DNA from: Mesostigma viride
Taxonomy: Eukaryota > Streptophyta > Mesostigmatophyceae > Mesostigmatales > Mesostigmataceae
Assembly: GCA_009746045.1 (NCBI GenBank)
Contig: RPFO01000165.1
Location: forward strand, 1,155,046-1,219,045
Length of the DNA: 64,000 nt
Direction: 5' to 3'
Below the pieces are notes generated by a model, which had not been told where the DNA came from, did no database searches, and saw nothing but the letters and a program-made list of their open reading frames with translations. Numbering within the stretch: the stretch's first letter is position 1; every line of letters starts with the position of its first letter. This document shows positions 11,087-22,558 of the stretch, in pieces. The position numbers were made by a program, and so were the translations under genes.

Positions 11087-13753
11087 TCCTTGTCATCTAG
11101 GAAGCCCAAGCCATGCTCAATGGAAGCAAAACAGGTTGGGAGGAGATAAGTAGCTCACGCATGCTCACCTTCCCTACCAATTCACCATGTTTTCCAGCAG
11201 GGTGAAGAGCCAAGACGCGCGTTTATGAGCTCGTCAGCTGCTTGCAACGGTGATGCCGCTCCCAGGCAGCTAGGGTCCTTGACTACGCAATATAGAATGG
11301 CTAGCACGTAAAAGCCTCCATATAGCAAGCGTAGCAAAGCCACATAACTGCCCCATCAATTCTTGGTAGCCATAGAAGCATGGCATACGCCGCCCAAGGC
11401 AAACCAAAGAAAGCTGCTGGAAATACGATAGCGCAACTGCAGCAAGTGGCGAAAAAAAAATAGCAACAACAACCCGGAAACGGCACTAAAAGCTTCATGC
11501 CAGCGGCATTGAAAGCGCTAACATATTGGACGGTGACATGCGGCAAATGAGCGTACTATGGCCGGCATGATTCCTACCCAGGCGTGCAAGAAATTCCAGT
11601 CATGGACGGCTTGGACGCGGATCGCGCCTGAGCGATATCATTTCAGACATGACTGGAAATGGCCGCAGATTGAAGCCGCTCCGGCTATTTCCACTGCTGC
11701 CATTACTAAACGCTTCTTCCTGCAGCAATATAACCCACTAATATTCAATCTACCGTCGCACGCACGCAGTCTAAATATATATCGCGACCAGTTAGGCCCC
11801 CGTGCTGTGCATCGAGGCGACTTGTGTTGTTTCGGCCTGTTTTCCAGGTAAATGCTTCGGCCTATTTCATGTTTCTACAATTATTGCCTCCCTACAGTAG
11901 CCCCTGTAGCGCAAAAGCTTGCTATGCATGGGCGGGTCGACATGGCGTCGCATGGGCCGTGAAGCCGGACTTGAACGGACGATAGTGTTGTACTAGTTCA
12001 GGCAGGTTCAGGCTCCATATGATTCCACCGTTTTCCCTTCCTGATTCCACCGTTATTCCTTCCCGATTCCTTGGATGAAATCTGGCCGAATCAGACAGAA
12101 TAGTTCCTGCGGTGCCAAAAGGGCGGTTACGGAAATGTGTGGCTGGAGTTTGTGAGAAGGGTAACTACTTTGACTGGTGCGCACTTGAAACTAGTCGGCA
12201 TTGCTAGATGCCGCGGGGGTACACTCCAACTTGAAAGCCGGACGTCTTGGGGTCAAGGCTTGGTGTTCGGTAATGCAATGAAGCGCCGCGCCACTTGTGA
12301 CGGAGGACAGTTGTCCGGTGGGTCCGGGAACACTTTGGGACGAAGGTGATGCATAGGTTTGGGGGTAATATTCGCCATAGCCTGGTAATTACAACGTGCA
12401 TTGAGAATGTATCACGTGACTTTGGCGGGAAATTTTCGCTCGCGCGCGCGTATAATGAGATATGGCTGCCAACGTGCCGCTGTCACGAAATTTTTGCGTC
12501 TCGCGGCTTGAAACGGTTCAGAATGTTGCTCAGAATGACGATGCATGATTTTCGTAGGTCAGGCACGGCCAGATTTATAGGGTTGGGAAAATACAGGTAG
12601 GAAAATATGACTTTCCTGGTCGTCAGTTCCAGACGATTCATAGCTTATCATAGGTCGATTTTCTCCCTATGGCCGGGCAATCTGCGCCAGCCCGGGCATC
12701 CAGTTTGGGTAAGGGACGTCAGCTGCAGCGATTGCTGAGAATGCGGACTAGTTTAGTGGCCATCTTTGCACGGAACATCGACCTGGTAGTCATGGCGGAT
12801 CATGCAGTATGCGGCTATGGCGGCCTTTGCCTGTAGAGCATCAGTATGTGTGAGATATGAGGGTCCCGGCCAGCGGAGTCCGGGTAGGGCATGAACGAGC
12901 CAGGTACGACAGTGTATTTGCGTGTTGTTTGCAGCGGAATACGTATCCCATGCATTATAAATGACGATTTTATGCATGCATATTTCAGCAAGCTTCCATG
13001 CCTGTTGTAAAGAGTGGTATTAGCCCTGAAAGTGCCCAGTTTATGGCATTTCTTTGGAGTTTATCACTCCGTCAGTGCAGGTAGGCAACGTGTTTGTATT
13101 CCAGCACTTTTGGCAGCCTTTGATGGCTTGTTATAATGCATAACTGTGTTGCATGTCATAGATAGCTGTTTACACGCGCGTAATCCACACGCGTGTATGA
13201 GCACGTTATATAGGGGTAATGGGTTATCCGGGTGGTCTGACCCAAGGAAACCACCATTGGACTATCCAACTAAGTTGTCCAATGTTGGTATTGAGATTCC
13301 CTGCCCTCCCTGGGAAGTTAGGGGGGGGCAGACTTTTCCTTGGGAAAAAAAGATCGTCTTTTGGCCAACTTTGAGTAGAGCTATCATCCAAATGCTTCGA
13401 TAAACCCGTGGTATGATTGCATATTCTGAAAGCCCTTGAAGTGTAGATACTCCTAGCATCTTGGTTGGGGGTATCTGGAGTTGTGGCCTGTGAGTTATGA
13501 TTTTATTCATTTTCAGGGGTATGAAAGTGCCGAAAATGGGTCAGCGGGCTAAGGGTTAATCTGTGTGGTAGCATTGTAATATACGAAACCGGTTTTCCGG
13601 GTTTGAGCTTATTCGTATTGTGTGACAAGTATTCTTAAGCCACCATCGTGCGCTGTGACGCATAGGAAGTCAAAGGTCTTTCGCATTCATTCTCAATCAT
13701 TAAGGCGCTATTTTAAATAGCCATACGTGTTGAACCTAGCCTGATTTATTTCT

Positions 13754-15515
13754 TGTTGGATTTATTCCATATGGACTGGGAATTCGATTGCTATGATGAG
13801 CTAGATGGATTGGGCTCAATGAGCTGATCAATATTCATGTGCCATAGTCCTATACTTGGACATGGATGACTTGTAACCTGAGTCAGCCTAGTAGCATCAC
13901 GTATTTGATTGACAAGTGGTGCTATGGCCTAGTGGACAAGTGTTTGGTCCATGAGCTGACAAGTGTTGGCAGCTCATGATGACACATGTTATGACTTACA
14001 TGATGACAAGTGGGTAGACTCATTGCATGACACTTGTCACTCCAAGGAAAAGAGATGTGTCACTTTATAAATCATGTTATGTGGCACATTATTACGTATA
14101 GGGTTGGGTCCACGCTGGATTTTGGGCAGCAAGTACGAGAACCGAGTACTACTCAGGCTAAAAAAAGTCGGCGAGTACGAGTACCGAGTACTACTCGGGC
14201 TCAGAAAAAGAAGGCGAGTACGAGTAGCGGGGCTCAAAAAAGTAGGCGAGTACGAGTAACGAGTAGTACTCGGGCTAAAAAAAGAAGGCGAGTACGAGTA
14301 CCGAGTACTACTCGGGCTCAGAAAAAGCCGGCGAGTACGAGTAACGAGTAGTACTCGAGTACTACTCGAGTACCTGCGATACTATTGGCTGATATAATTT
14401 CCCTAAATTTTCCAAAAAAACTCTGAAGTAAAGGGCCAAATATATAAATATATATTATCTGAAAATAACAATACTTCATGAAAAGAGACACCAAATAGTT
14501 TATTGTCACAATAATCCTTTCCGAGCCGGCTGCGAACTTGTGAGGCCGGGCCAGCCAGTGTCGACCCGTGTCGAATGTCTCGCTATTCATGACAACCATG
14601 CATGATGATTGTCCTCAGAACATGAGTACTACTCGAGTACTACTCGACCGATACTAAATATATCCGGCCCTCGGCCACTATAGATTCTCTGTTGCCCTTG
14701 GGCGGCGTGGGACACAACAACAACAACTACTACTACTACTACTACTCGACCATCTCAGGTTCATGAGTACTACTCGTGTACTACTCGAGTATCTGATACT
14801 TTCACGAGTACGAGTACCGAGTACTACTCGGGCTCAGAAAAAGAAGGCGAGTACGAGTAACGAGTACTAACTCGGGCTAAAAAAAGTCGGCGAGTACGAG
14901 TAACGAGTAGTACTCGAGCTCAAAAAAGTAGGCGAGTACGAGTAACGAGTAGTACTCGGGCTCCAAAATAAAGGCGAGTACCGAGTAGTGAGTAGTACTC
15001 ACTACTCGGTACTCGCCTTTTTTACTCGTGGACTTAGTACTCGTGGACCCAACCCTAATTACGTAGACACTTGGCATCTAGCTATTATGCAAGCTCATTG
15101 GATCATGTCTAGAATGTTCTAGGAATCTTCTAAGAATATGCCAAGAATATTCCTGGAATATACTGAGAATATGCTGGGAATATGCTAGGAATATGCTAGG
15201 ATGCTTCTACAAGCTTCTGTGATGATGTCATTGCTGATGTCATCCTTCCTAGCCTAAAAGGTATAAAAGGAAACTGCCCCCTAAGGGCAGGAACCTCCTC
15301 CTCCTTAACCTCTATTGAACCTCTAATGTATACCCGCATTGAACCTCCATTCAAACTCTTTTCCTAACCTCTAAGCCTATGAAATAAAACTCTTTTTCTG
15401 GTCTCTCTTCCATTGTCTTCAAGCTCAGTCTTTCATCACCTGCAAGGTGAAAGGGTAGCAAGGCCAAGCACAAGGCATTGTGTAAAACCCATTAGTTTCC
15501 TCTACTTTTCCAACA
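13754..15515 (+). repeat. 5' LTR of a Copia-type retrotransposon, split by a MITE
   Basis: The LTR starts TGTTGGA and ends TCCAACA, perfect inverted termini. A likely TATA signal (GGTATAAAAGG) lies near 15259. It is followed directly by TGGTATCGGAGG, a primer-binding site for initiator Met tRNA. Without the MITE at 14099-15057 and its duplication, the LTR is about 795 bp. I find no matching right LTR; the element is lost beyond about 17224. Confidence 0.7.
14099..15057. mobile_element. hAT-type MITE packed with CGAGTA repeats
   Basis: The ends are inverted copies of TAGGGTTGGGTCCACG. They are flanked by a perfect 8-bp target duplication, ATTACGTA (14091-14098 and 15058-15065), as expected for hAT. 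Most of the interior is repeats built from GAGTACGAGTA and CGAGTAGTACTCG, which are self-complementary, plus a TAC microsatellite near 14727. No protein is encoded. It sits within the LTR of the Copia element and so is younger than it. Confidence 0.85.
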
Positions 15516-15534
15516 TGGTATCGGAGGATTGTTC

Positions 15535-17224
15535 ATGAGCTCCAAGAGGACCACCAAGAAACCCAGCCCAGTTACAAGCTCCATGGCAAGCGAGGTGGAC
15601 CACACTCCTATGCTGAATGTGTGCTCCAAGATGGTGCTGAAATTCGATGGCACAAGTTTACGTGGCTGGGAGGAGACCAAGACATCCCTTGAGGGCTTCT
15701 GTCGCTTCTACGGGGGTTAAGGATGTTCTGCTTGGCACCAAGGAGGACCCCAAGGCTGTCACATGGCTGTCGGCCTTGTTATCTCAGCTGCACTTGTTGG
15801 AGAAGCGAGGCGCATCCAATCGCTCGTGCCATGCCAATCTGGCAGCAAGCTCTACAAGACGCTGAGGGAGGTCTACGAGCAGCAAAAGCTCACCAAGAGC
15901 CACCGGATGGATCTCAGGGTCCAGCTGCACAGGCTGCAAATGAAGCCAGGGGAGACCATGGGGCAGTATACCCTAAGGGGACTGCTGCTGCTGGCGGAGT
16001 ACCGTGCTGTGGGGGGAGTCATGAGTGACCAAGACTTAGCAGCCAATGGAGAATGATTCTCAAGAGCGGCCTGCCAGACAAATATTGCCCTGCGCTGATA
16101 TCGGTGCATTTCAAGGAGGAGGACAACTTGGAGGAGGTCAAGGCTGCGCTGCTGGAGGCGGAGGACATGCTGATGGGAGGGCAAAGAAGGAGAGCTCATC
16201 GGACGGCCAGGCTTTCCACACTACTACCAAGAAAAGTGGAGGAAAGCGGTGCTATCACTGCAAGAAGCTCGGGCACGTGGAGGCCCAGTGCTGGGAGAAG
16301 CATCCGGAGCTGAAGCAAGAACGCAAGTACCAGGCGACGCGACGGAACCACGCGACATCAGAGGCGAGAAAGGAGCACTCACCAGGTGCCGGCGAGGCGC
16401 ACATCACCCAGGAGGCCGCAGAGCTGCCGACGTCCGGCTTCGTCTTCGCCACCATCGCCGAGTCGCCATCGCCGTCGGACACTGCTGCACTCACGCAATA
16501 TGAAAAGAAGGCGCCGACCAGCTGGGTGCTGGATTCTGCAGCCGGCGAGCTGTCACATGACGCCATGCCCGTCGGATTTCGTGTGCCTGCACCCTCACAA
16601 CAGGGAAATCGCCGGCTCAGGCGGCAAACTGAAGGCGACAGCCATCGGGACTGTCAAGCTGAAGCTGCATGCCGGGCCAGGAGGCAGACGTGCACCTCCA
16701 AAACGCGCTGCTCGTTCCAAAGCTGAGCACCCGACTTTATCTGTCGGCCAGCTCGTCAAGGATGGCCACAACGTCGACCTCGCCAAGCGGGTTGCTGTGC
16801 TGGACAGCAGGCCCTGGAGCATCGTGACGAGGAACAACACCTACTTTTTGCCCGCGCGCGGTGCGGACGCAGCGATGGACGCCATCCCAGAGCTGAAATC
16901 TTTGGCGACGAGCTTCAAGGACGTCGACGCTGCCTGTCAAGGGCAGAAAATGGCGAGCAGCGAGCGCAGCATCTCACGTGCCTCGGGACACGCGGCGGAG
17001 TGGCTGGCCGTGGGCCTAACGGTCATACTGGCCATGCTTGCCCGTGTATGCGGGATCGAGGGCGGCCTACTGGGCATTACTCGCACACTGCGTGGCTTTA
17101 TATACTCTGCGCCGGCCCAGTGGGAGTTCACGCCAATTCGAGAAGTTTCCAGCGCAATGGCGAAGTCCGTGTCAGACGCTGAAGTACTTGATCCAGAAAC
17201 CGCGTACTTCATTTCCCCTCTCAC
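15535..17224 (+). pseudogene. Copia gag-protease remnant
   Basis: Starting 20 bases after the LTR, frames in several phases give a degraded polyprotein. They show a gag N-terminus (MSSKRTTKKPSP...), a Copia gag stretch (EVYEQQKLTKSHRMDL, then LHRLQMKPGETMGQYTL, then SGLPDKY), a CCHC zinc knuckle (CYHCKKLGHVEAQC, near 16250) and a protease active site in the Copia context (WVLDSAAG, near 16525), where the usual DSG is DSA. At least four frame changes are needed. Integrase and reverse transcriptase are missing. The frame continues to FISPLT near 17224, where an L1-type LINE tail begins. Confidence 0.75.
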
Positions 17225-17246
17225 CTGAAACACCTCTTTGGTCCAT

Positions 17247-17474
17247 AATTTTCGGGGAAATGGGTATATTTTATTAGCCAATTATGGACCAAAGAGGTGA
17301 GAGGGGAAATGAGTATCAGCGAATCCTAATGAAGGTGGGCACACACACGTGTGGCGGTGACAGGTGAAAGGCTAATAGGGCGCGTTATTAGACCAGGGAA
17401 GCCATTGGACCTGAGTAATGTCGCCATGAGGCATACTGGTGAATACCTGATTACGGCCCAGTAGATCATGAAAA
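17247..17474 (-). mobile_element. L1-type LINE 3' tail, fragment
   Basis: In reverse complement this matches the last 220 bases of the LINE at 56041-57584, from the end of its reading frame through the 3' untranslated region to CCCATTTCCCCGAAA. Its 3' end sits in an inverted repeat: 20 bases at 17231-17250 recur inverted at 17280-17299. Confidence 0.75.
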
Positions 17475-17636
17475 AGCTTCTTTGGTCCATAATTGGCTAA
17501 TCCGGCGGAGCCCATTTTCGGAAGAACCAAAGGTTCGAAGAAAGGGCGATGCCAATTTAGTTGGAGATCGAGGTGCGTGAGAAGGGGGAAGCACGATTAG
17601 CGTTACCATTGGACGAAACTCAGCCGACGGTGGATC

Positions 17637-17773
17637 TTCGTTTAAGGGGACGCGGCGCGCCGAATTTTTTCCGCGCCAAAAAATTCGCGGTACCAGCCGT
17701 ACCGTGAAAAGTGGGTGCACGGTGCGCGCACCCCTTGCGGAAGTGGCCATGGCGACTGCGTTTAGGCGAAACT
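17637..17773 (-). repeat. Dispersed repeat, copy 2
   Basis: Reverse-complement copy of 868-1000. Beyond it, 17774-20050 contains only short incoherent frames; I see no supportable gene in those 2.3 kb. Confidence 0.6.
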
Positions 17774-20119
17774 AGCAATGTAAGGCTAGAGAAATGCCAA
17801 AAAAATGCTCGAATGTCGAATACGATGATTTAATGATGTTGGTTTGTGGCGGCAAGTAGCTGATTTACAATATCGCTGCTTTCTTTTACTGCCATCGGCA
17901 TGGGGGGTAAACTGCATTTTTTCGTCGCGCGGAATAAAATAGAATTCGTGATAGCGGCAGTAAATTCGCAGTTTTGGGGGGCTTTTTGACCGCGAAGGAT
18001 GAATTCGTATCGGTAGCATTGAATTCCAAACCGAACTGGTGCTTTTTGCTACATTTTCGGCCGTTCTCGGTAAGTAATTCTTCAGGCCTCCGCAGTGCAT
18101 GTCGGAACCTTCCATGGAAGAACGGCCGTTGTTGCGCGCCTGGGCGAGGGATCTGCGAGGGCAATGTATAGATTTGCCGCGAATGTTCTGTGCTATCAGT
18201 TCTTTCTTCTATTAGCTCATCGTTCGAAGTTTTTTTCGTTCTTTTTGGGCAGTTTCCGCCAGCTAGCTCGCCGTTGCTTGCCGTGGTGTTGTCGAATACC
18301 TGGCAGCTTTAGATTGTTTTCGTTGATGTCGTGGTCAAGGCCGCTTCAGTCGAAGCCTATTGCTTCTCGGGAAGGTTTAAGGTATTTCATGAAACGTGTT
18401 CTGGCAAGGATGTTGTGCGTATGGAAGCTTCTAGTTGTGTGAGAGTGACGCACCCTCTCTTCGCAGCGGCATCACAGCGCTCATGCGCTGGAGGCCCGCC
18501 AATGGTTTCTTTCCATTTTATCGTGCAGGGGAGGAAGTGTTTTATTGACGATCATGTTGGAGATATTGCATTTGTGTGACTGCATGTAGATAGCTGCCAC
18601 CATTGGTTTATTTGAGCTTTCCCTTGATATGATGATGTGAAAAGACTGCAATGTGCTGAGCCAACCATGGTTGACATGGTTGACTGCATGCAAGCTTTGT
18701 ATGCCATGATCTCCTTGGTTCCTTGCCCTCCATCGTTCCAGTTTGTTGCCCATCTCAGGTAGGGCAGTTAAGGAGTCGCTGCAGTGTTGATTAGCTTGGT
18801 TGGCATAAACCTTAACACTCTAACCTGGGAGAAACATAGAAAATGCTGATTAGGCATTTTAGTGCCATCATCATTATTGCTATTCACATGCTTATAAGTC
18901 TGGCCATGCTCGAGGGACGGTGAAGGGGTATGAGGTGTGTGGCCACCCATTTGTATTTCATAACATATTAAGCATGTATTTGATGCATGTTGGATGGCAT
19001 GCAAAGTGTAATTGTGTTTACTTGGTTGCTGAGTGGTCCTTAGCGCCTTGTCAGGTGGTCGTCTAGGAAACCCATCAGTGCGTGCCACAGTGACCCCCGA
19101 CCTTGAGCATGTGTCGTCATCAGTGAGCAAGAGTTAGAGGTGCTTTTGGTCATAGACTTGCTGAGTTCTTGGCATGAAGTTTACAAGGTAACCTTGGGTT
19201 GAGTATAGTGTATGCTCTCTTGGCATGTATGCCTAGCGATCGTGTTGCTATGCTTGCGCTGGCAAGGTTGGCCATGCCGAGGGCAGGTGAGGGCAGATGA
19301 GGTGCCTAGGCGTTTGCTTATGTTTTGTGATCGAGTAGGGCATGCTTTCAGGCTTTTTGGATGGAAAACATCATGCCTAAGTGGCCTTGTACAAAGAAAA
19401 ACCTTCTTTAGCGGTCGTGCGAGTGGCATCTGCCAAACGCAATAACTTGAGCTAGGGTTGTCCGATTGACCTCAAACTTGGACCGTGGCTTGGAACGCCC
19501 GTGCCGAAATTTATTAGTGCTTTTTGGCTTGATCTGACAAGTTTATGAATTGTTTTATTTTTTTAAGTGAAAAAAATCGCGTTTTTGGCGCCACGGGCTA
19601 TTTTTTGAACGGCGGTGTCCATATGCCCCATGTAAGTTGCTGTTTGCGATGTCCCAGGACGTTACTACGTGGCTTGTGCTTTTTGGGTCAAACTGTTTTG
19701 TGGATTGGCTGGGCCATAACCAGCCCTAGTTAGCGTCTTTTGCTATTTATAGCGCATTATTGGCGTATATATGGGGGTAGTACCCCCAAGAAGTGCATGG
19801 ACAACTCACTAGAGATGTTATTTAGTGCCCCCAATCATAACTTAGCATTGTGCAAATGAATTTCAAGTGATATTAGCATATGGCAATTTTAAGGGTTTTG
19901 AGGTGCCACATCCCCTTAAAGGTGTTGCATCTGCGGCTGTAGTGGTACGGTCAGTAGAAACAGGTCCAGTTTTTTGGAAAACTTCAACGGGCGAGTAGAC
20001 CATCAACCGAATTAGGTGCAAACGGCTAGTTGTATTTTCCAGATAAATAGGTGTACGTTTATTCCAAATATATCCAATAGTTAATCCCTGCTAAGCCTAG
20101 GGTATCAAGATGTCAGTGG

Positions 20120-20715
20120 CTAAAACGGAGCCTTGCTAGACCACGGAAGCCACTGGACTTCTAATGGGTTGGCATTGGGCATGTGGGTAAAGATCCTGTT
20201 TTTGCCCATGAGGTCATGAAAGATCTCAAGTGCATGGGCTGGGCTTATCCTGGTCCGCGCCAGGGTCCCAGATTTTGTTTTGTTCATTTGCGACCATCCA
20301 ATAGCGTCGCATGCCAGAGTTCCATAGGTAAATGAAGCGTGAGAGAAAACCCCGGCTTTGTCGAACACTGTGCGCCTATCTATTGAACACCACATCATTT
20401 CGCACCGTCCAGATTGTATACAACATACAGGTGCGGAGCCATATCCACGCTTGTTGTGCAATGGTGAGCTCAAGGCCAGGGGTGCCAGTGATGCCAAAAA
20501 AGATAATTGAGCGGGTAGACACCGGTATGATAGGCTCAGACGTCCAGGCTGCCCATAAACCAATCAGCCAGGTCCAAACTCCCTGCAGGTTACACCATAA
20601 AAATCGGTGCTCCACCGTTTCATCGGGGTTGGTACATAAACATGTGGCAGGGTGTTGAAATCGCCGGTGGAGGATCTCTCCGACCCTGATGGCCATGGAC
20701 CGGTGCATCAAGAGG
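20120..20715 (-). pseudogene. L1-type LINE ORF2 C-terminus (zf-RVT), fragment
   Basis: Two overlapping frames encode the C-terminal end of a plant/algal L1-like reverse transcriptase protein. The zf-RVT zinc finger reads CLCTNPDETVEHRFLWC, followed by WTWLIGLWAAW and WIWLRTCMLYTIWTVRN. The second frame continues to VQWLPWSSKAPF and a stop at 20120. It is clearly homologous to 56060-57463 but divergent, so it comes from another insertion. One frameshift lies near 20380. Short repeats of CGGCTAGTTGTATTTTC occur on both sides (about 20029 and 20751-20830), suggesting insertion into a small tandem repeat. Confidence 0.75.
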
Positions 20716-21408
20716 TGTTGTACGTCGGCCGCACGGCGGTCGACTAGCGCACGGCTAGTTGTATTTTCTTCAAACGGCTAGTTGTATTTTCTTCAAACGG
20801 CTAGTTGAATTTCCAGCAAACGGCTAGTATGCGCCAAAGCCCAGATTCCCAGATTCGCTGTCAAGCCTGCGTCCAGGTCCGCACTCCGGCTCGCCCGTCA
20901 CGAAGGTGTCATTGATAAATAATGGTGGGGAGAGACGATTGACAATCAAGGAAATTCGCTGTCCTGAGACCATGATCAACCAGGTCCTGGCCATGATCGG
21001 GGCCTGATCGCGTGGCCATTATTATGATGAGGGCATTACATTCCATGAAAATAGTGCAGCTGTTTCGAAACGCAGCCCTATGGTTCAGTTGGTAAAGTGA
21101 GGCAGCCCTTTTGGGGGGGCGTTGTATCAACTCGTGCCAGTGAGTGCATAGCATAGCGATAGAGGCTGTACGATGAAGACGTTCTTAACACGCAGAAGGA
21201 AAGGTAAAATGCAAGTCTCATGATAATATTATGATAGGATGGGGGGGGGGGGCGGCAGCGTGGCGTGGCGCGGCGCGACGGGGTGGCGGGGTGGGGTGGT
21301 CATTGCCGAATACTAACTAGATGTTCTTCCGAAAATGGGCTCCGCCGACGAAAGTTTTAACGTGAAAGTTACAACGCACGTTACTTGATAAAAATATACC
21401 CATTTTCA

Positions 21409-22039
21409 GGGGGGGTATCCAAAAACAAGAAAATTTACACGACGCTGGATTCGAGTAGCTAGATCTCGCGAAAACAAGCATGTTTGCCACTGCATGGTCG
21501 CAACCCCAGGGGGTCTCTAGGTTAGAAGTTACAGAGCCTAAAAAACCGTTAACTTAAAGGGTAGGTAGGTAGGGTGCCGGGCCGATATGTTTTTTTTACA
21601 ACAAAACACTTGGATTTTCTGCTAGCTCCCTGTATGGTCGGAATTTTGAAACGGTTTGACGGACAAACTGATAGCACTTGGCGAGCTGAACCCAAATCTG
21701 CAGTCAAAATTTTGGCAGGTACCATAGAGGGGGGGGGGTTCCCCGCAAGATGGTGATGCCCCTAGGCACGGAAGTATGCTGCCGTCTGCCACTGGTCACA
21801 ACAAGGCTTCGGCTATCCAGCGCCGTGCCGTGCTGAGTATCGCGTCGCGCCGGCCAATGACCCATTTTAGAAAACCGGAATTTTCCCATACACCAATATG
21901 CTCAAACGGTAGAGCTCGCGAAGCTGATCATTTTGCTCCCTAGGTCGACCCCTATAACCCTTGGGACCTCAGGGTTTTGCTAGGTATAGCGCCTACGTGC
22001 TAGGTAGGTAGGGTCCAAGGGCCAACTTTTGGAAAATTT
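21409..22039 (+). repeat. Foldback repeat, left arm
   Basis: From GGGGGGGTATCC at 21409 this arm is complementary to 22092-22558 and, beyond the LINE insertion, to 54941-55094. The two arms are more than 90% alike by eye and separated by only 52 bases. The central spacer contains GGACACCCCCC, resembling the outer terminus. No protein is encoded. It is a foldback transposon or two inverted copies of one element. 20750-21408 to its left holds only short repeats. Confidence 0.8.
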
Positions 22040-22091
22040 TAGCGTATGTGTCTGATATTTTTGTTTCGGACACCCCCCCTGCACTGTGCTG

Positions 22092-22558
22092 AAATTTTCC
22101 AAAAGTTGGCCCTTGGACCCTACCTACCTAGCACGTAGGCGCTATACCTAGCAAAACCCTGAGGTCCCAAGGGTTATAGGGGTCGACCTAGGGAGCAAAA
22201 TGATCAGCTCCGCGAGCTCTACCGTTTGAGCATATTGGTGTATGGGAAAATTCCAGTTTTCTAAAATGGGTCATTGGCCGGCGCGACGCGATACTCAGCA
22301 CGGCACGGCGCTGGATAGCCGAAGCCTTGTTGTGGTGGCAGACGGCAGCATACTTCCGTGCCTAGGGGCAGCACCATCTTGCGGGCAACCCCCCCCCCCT
22401 CTATGGTACCTGCCAAAATTTTGACTGCAGATTTGGGTTCAGCTCGCCAAGTGCTATCAGTTTGTCCGTCAAACCGTTTCAAAATTCCGACCATACAGGG
22501 AGCTAGCAGAAAATCCAAGTCGTTGTAAAAAACCCATATCGGCCCGGCACCCTACCTA
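22092..22558 (-). repeat. Foldback repeat, right arm, proximal part
   Basis: Reverse complement of 21566-22039. It stops abruptly at ACCCTACCTA (22549-22558), where a LINE has inserted. The same ten bases resume at 54931-54940, followed by the missing part of the arm. Confidence 0.85.

Larger units (their letters stand above)
8941..12280. mobile_element. Nested TIR unit carrying a BAH-like gene
   Basis: Comparing the two TTAA elements, copy 1 runs straight through ...CGCCGC/AAGCGCC..., while copy 2 has 3340 extra bases at exactly that point. The insert begins CATTGCATTACCGAA and ends with its exact reverse complement (12266-12280). This is an inverted repeat of 15 bp at precise insertion boundaries. 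I find no flanking duplication. The only recognisable gene inside is the BAH-like gene at 9409-11086. The superfamily is unknown to me. The part 11087-12265 has no supported gene. Confidence 0.7.
8869..13559. mobile_element. piggyBac-like element, copy 2, with internal insertion
   Basis: Flanked by TTAA on both sides. Termini read CCCTTAGCCCGCCAACC (left) and CCCTTAGCCCGCTGACC (right end, reverse complement). A perfect palindrome of CCCCCCGACATGTCGGGGGG type lies just inside the left end. The right 1.27 kb matches copy 1 (2330-3613) closely. The extra 3.3 kb relative to copy 1 is the nested unit at 8941-12280. No piggyBac transposase was found, so it would depend on one encoded elsewhere. Confidence 0.7.

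Noticed and set aside
18095-18579. Overlapping frames of about 80-115 codons
   Set aside because: No domains, no consistent splice sites and no homologous copy in the window.
21061-21135. tRNA-like sequence (TGGTTCAGTTGG resembles an A box)
   Set aside because: No matching B box (GGTTCRANNCC) or foldable acceptor stem; at best a worn SINE fragment.
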